Shown piece by piece: positions 61,580-64,000 of a stretch of 64,000 bases of DNA. The position numbers were made by a program, and so were the translations under genes. Where the stretch lies: positions 54,061-118,060 of the forward strand of contig JAEZUE010000068.1 of assembly GCA_023443455.1 (NCBI GenBank), read 5' to 3'. Position 1 is the first letter of the stretch, and each line of letters begins with the position of its first letter. Below the pieces are notes generated by a model. The model did no database searches, was not told the DNA's origin, and saw only the letters and a list, made by a program, of their open reading frames with translations. This stretch comes from Verrucomicrobiota bacterium. GTDB taxonomy: Bacteria > Verrucomicrobiota > Verrucomicrobiia > Opitutales > Opitutaceae.

Positions 61580-62716
61580 ATGATGCTCGAGCTTCCCCGC
61601 ACACCAGAGGAGATCGCCGCCGAGAAGGCGCGTCGCGAACAGGCGGCGGCGGCGCGCTGGCCGATCGCCATCGGGCTGCTGGGCACGATCGTGATCCATC
61701 TCCTGATGATCGGTGCGGCGCTGACGTTCAAAGGCGGCGACGAGCTGTTGCCCGACGACGTGGAGACGCTGCGCGAGAAATACGAGAAGCAGGAGCTCAC
61801 CTTCCTGCTCGCCGACGAGGAGCCCGAGCCGCAGCCGATGCGTTTCGTGGAGACCAACCCCGACGCCCCCGAAAACGATCCGGGCAAGACGGAGAATTTC
61901 GGCGCGCAGAACCAGCAGGCCGCGCAGCCCGAACCGGGCGACGACCGCAACGACCGCCCCAAGACCGAAGGCGAACTCGAGGAGTCCACGGCCATCGTCT
62001 CCGGTTCGCGCGAACAACCGGTGGAGGCGGCGCCGTTGCCCGGAATGAACGGTGAGAACGGCGCCGGCATGACGGCGGTGATTGTCGGCGCCCCCGGTGT
62101 CGCGAAATCGACCGACCCGCTGCCGGGCTTCGAGAAATTCGTCGGGGAGAATCCCGAGGGACTCGGCTCCGACCTCGGCAAGGCCGACGACGGCACGCCG
62201 GAAACCGAGGAGCACAAGGATGGCGAGGCCGATGAGGAGACTGCCGGCGAGCAGGCGGTCGTGGCGGTGAGCGGTGGTGGGGTTCCCGGTCTGCCGGGGC
62301 GGCCGTCGCCGAAGCCGCGTCCGAAGCTTCAGAACGTGCGGCCCGCGGTGCTCGCGAACCAGCCGTTGTCGGCGTCCAACGCGGGCGTCATCGGCGTCGA
62401 TGCGAAGTTCAGCGAGTTCGGCGACTACCTGCAGGAGTTTATCGATACGGTCGACGCGCAGTGGCAAAAGATCGTGGGCGACATGACGACGTACCCGCCG
62501 TCGCGCTCGAAGGTGACGGTCCGCTTCAAGCTCAACTCCCAGGGCGAGATCGCGGAGATCCTCGATGTCGTCGGCGAGGAGGCCACGGGCCGGGCGGGCA
62601 CCTACGCCTGTCTCGACGCGATCCGGGCCCGCGCTCCGTATCGCCCGTGGACGAAGGACATGGTTGCGGTGCTCGGCACCGAGCAGGTAATCACGTTCAC
62701 TTTTCATTATTGGTGA
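61580..62716 (+). CDS. TonB-like protein with long acidic linker
   Basis: 378 aa. A cytosolic head (residues 1-26), a membrane helix (WPIAIGLLGTIVIHLLMIGAAL, about 27-48) and a long Glu/Pro/Asp-rich periplasmic linker (50-270) lead to a C-terminal TonB-type domain (about 285-375: SRSKVTVRFKLNSQGEIAEILDV, GTEQVITFTFHYW). TonB proteins pass proton-motive energy to outer membrane receptors. exbB/exbD and receptors are not adjacent. The stop overlaps the start of the next gene as GTGA, so the two are coupled. Confidence 0.78.
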   Translation: MMLELPRTPEEIAAEKARREQAAAARWPIAIGLLGTIVIHLLMIGAALTFKGGDELLPDDVETLREKYEKQELTFLLADEEPEPQPMRFVETNPDAPENDPGKTENFGAQNQQAAQPEPGDDRNDRPKTEGELEESTAIVSGSREQPVEAAPLPGMNGENGAGMTAVIVGAPGVAKSTDPLPGFEKFVGENPEGLGSDLGKADDGTPETEEHKDGEADEETAGEQAVVAVSGGGVPGLPGRPSPKPRPKLQNVRPAVLANQPLSASNAGVIGVDAKFSEFGDYLQEFIDTVDAQWQKIVGDMTTYPPSRSKVTVRFKLNSQGEIAEILDVVGEEATGRAGTYACLDAIRARAPYRPWTKDMVAVLGTEQVITFTFHYW

Positions 62717-63483
62717 ACGAATCCGCCGCATCCTCCTGGTCCTCGCTGCCTCTCGTCCCCGGCGTCGCACTGCTCGCGCACGACCGCAACGGGCTGGCGG
62801 CGTTGTCGAAACCCGCGGGCGTGCTCTCGCATCCCAACGAGCGCGGCAAGGACCGCGGCCGCGCGCTGCTCGATGCCGACTACGACCTCGATGCCGAGTG
62901 CTTCGTCTGGACCGCTCCGGCCGACGGCGCCGAGCGCCGCCTCTGGTTGCTCAACCGGCTCGATTCGGCGACCTCCGGCGTGATCCTCGTCGCCGCCGAC
63001 GGCAAACTCGCCGCCGACGTGAAGGCGCAGTTCCAGCGCAAGGCGATCGCCAAGACGTATGTTGCGCTGGTGTTCGGCACGCCGCGCACGCCCAAGGAAC
63101 TCTGGCGCGACCGGCTCGCGGTGGCGCGCAAGGGTGGGGTGGTGCGTTCGTCGACCGCGGGTGGGCACATCCCGGCCGAGAGCGAATGCCGCGTGTTGCG
63201 CGCGGAGCGCGGCGCGGCGCCGCTGGCCCTGCTCGAGCTCAAGCCGCTCACCGGCCGCACGCACCAGCTGCGCGTGCAATGCGCGAAACGGCAGCTGCCG
63301 ATCGTGGGCGACCAGACCTACGGCGACTTCCGCAAGAACCGCGAGTTCGCGAAGGCGGCGCGCACGAAGCGTCTCTTCCTCCATTCTTTGGAGACGCAGG
63401 TCCGCTACCGCTGGGCCGGCCGCGACTGGAGCTTCTCGGCCCGCGCCGAACTGCCGCCCGAGTTTGACGCCGCGCTGGGCTGA
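62713..63483 (+). CDS. RluA-family pseudouridine synthase
   Basis: 256 aa. The catalytic Asp is in LLNRLDSATSGVILVA (RLDxxTSG). The family elements KPAGVLSHP (uracil pocket), FQRKAIAKTYVALVFG, LELKPLTGRTHQLRVQC and LPIVGDQTYGDF are also present. It has no S4 domain. RluA-type enzymes make pseudouridine in 23S rRNA or tRNA; the exact site cannot be told. Start is GTG overlapping the TonB-like stop codon (GTGA); the next candidate starts would remove conserved sequence. Confidence 0.9.
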   Translation: MNESAASSWSSLPLVPGVALLAHDRNGLAALSKPAGVLSHPNERGKDRGRALLDADYDLDAECFVWTAPADGAERRLWLLNRLDSATSGVILVAADGKLAADVKAQFQRKAIAKTYVALVFGTPRTPKELWRDRLAVARKGGVVRSSTAGGHIPAESECRVLRAERGAAPLALLELKPLTGRTHQLRVQCAKRQLPIVGDQTYGDFRKNREFAKAARTKRLFLHSLETQVRYRWAGRDWSFSARAELPPEFDAALG

Positions 63484-64000
63484 GTTTGCCGTCGCGAGCC
63501 GGATGGAGCGTGGCGCCGGCCTCCGTGCCGGCGGTGTTGGGCGCGCGCCGGAGGGGACGGAATCGGAGGGATCCGGTCGAAGACCGGACCTACGGGAGGC
63601 TCTGCCGGCCGGGTAGGACCGGTCTGTGACCGGTTCGTTTGGACGTGGGCGATGGAGCGGGCGGGAGCGCGGGATCGCAGGCAGGGACGCCCGCGCCACG
63701 GTCTTGCGTGCCGGATGGGGCGTGGCGATCGCTGTGGGCTGAACCTCCAACTTCGAACTTCCAACTTCGAACTTCGAGCGGAAGTAGGATCGGTCTGTGA
63801 CCGGTTCGTTTGGACGTGGGCGATGGAGCGGGCGGGAGCGCAGGATCGCAGGCAGGGACGCCTGCGCCACGGCCTGGCGTGCCGGATGGGGCGTGGCGAT
63901 CGCTGTGGGCTGAACCTCCAACTTCGAACTTCCAACTTCGAACTTCGAGCGGAAGTAGGACCGGTCTGTGACCGGTTCGTTTGGACGTGGGCGCGGGAGC
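63484..64000. repeat. Intergenic region with 171-bp tandem repeats to the window end
   Basis: No gene is seen in the last 517 bp. From 63614 the sequence repeats with an exact 171-bp period (63614-63784, 63785-63955, and 45 bp of a third copy). Each unit holds a CGGTC-TGT-GACCG palindrome near its left end, a GCAGGC/GCCTGC hairpin in the middle (perfect in copy 2) and a five-unit AAC-phased heptamer array near its right end. The copies differ at only a few bases. A further CGGTC-GAA-GACCG palindrome lies at 63570-63586. Confidence 0.9.

Noticed and set aside
63614..64000. Repeat protein encoded by the 171-bp repeat (length divisible by three)
   Set aside because: No start with a ribosome site, and the translation is made of low-complexity heptamer and hairpin sequence.

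Overview
The window is a high-GC bacterial chromosome segment with tightly packed genes. The gene families point to Verrucomicrobiota, most likely Opitutaceae. The pointers are a GreA domain on a long unrelated N-terminal part, a PEP-CTERM surface protein, an SHD1-like secreted protein, DUF5069, a YfbK-like anti-sigma-type protein next to an ECF sigma factor, and a full lateral set of rod, ring and hook-junction flagellar genes. The assignment is inference from family content; there is no rRNA gene to confirm it. One tRNA (Met, CAU) is present. No insertion sequence with a transposase, no CRISPR array and no prophage was seen.

Layout. 1-6.2 kb: a DEAD-box helicase cut by the window edge, the GreA fusion, the rRNA methyltransferase RsmB, a membrane sensor without an output domain and a low-molecular-weight phosphatase. 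7.0-11.8 kb: one minus-strand operon tyrA-aroA-cmk-plsC-purD with three successive ATGA overlaps. 12-14.5 kb: a PEP-CTERM protein and a membrane-anchored coiled-coil protein with an FGE-like end. 14.6-24.2 kb: a probable osmotic/ion homeostasis island, with a sugar-phosphatase/glycosidase fusion, a ClC antiporter, an MscS channel, a CPA2 antiporter, KtrA- and KtrB-like potassium uptake, and a PfkB sugar kinase. 24.4-32 kb: accessory genes (a broken epimerase, a P-loop kinase, tRNA-Met, a multidomain exported protein, DUF5069, a GH5-like glycosidase, and an ECF sigma factor with a YfbK-like partner that has lost its VWA domain). 32-39 kb: recD2, yicC, doxX-pirin with a divergent LysR regulator, and trpB.

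39.4-51.1 kb is a one-strand flagellar cluster: flhF, a small membrane protein, fliA, motA, motB, a small Cys-containing protein, then flgF-flgG-flgA-flgH-flgI-flgJ-flgN-flgK-flgL. A textbook -24/-12 (sigma-54) promoter lies just before flhF and a weaker one just before flgF. Both carry a CGGCA-N5-TGCCG dyad centred 84-85 bp upstream of the -24 GG, which I read as a candidate activator site. The FlhF protein has lost the key residues of its GTPase motifs. Two histidine kinases follow at 54-57.4 kb, after a SEL1-repeat protein and a tandem rnhC-rnhB pair; the first, NtrB-like, is a candidate for driving the sigma-54 activator.

57.4-63.5 kb: hemL, a GxxExxY (PD-(D/E)XK-like) gene flanked by inverted repeats, nadE, maf, a TonB-like protein and an RluA-type pseudouridine synthase. 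The window ends in a 171-bp tandem repeat. Several intergenic spacers carry short arrays with a strict 7-bp period, which is a recurring and unexplained feature of this genome segment.
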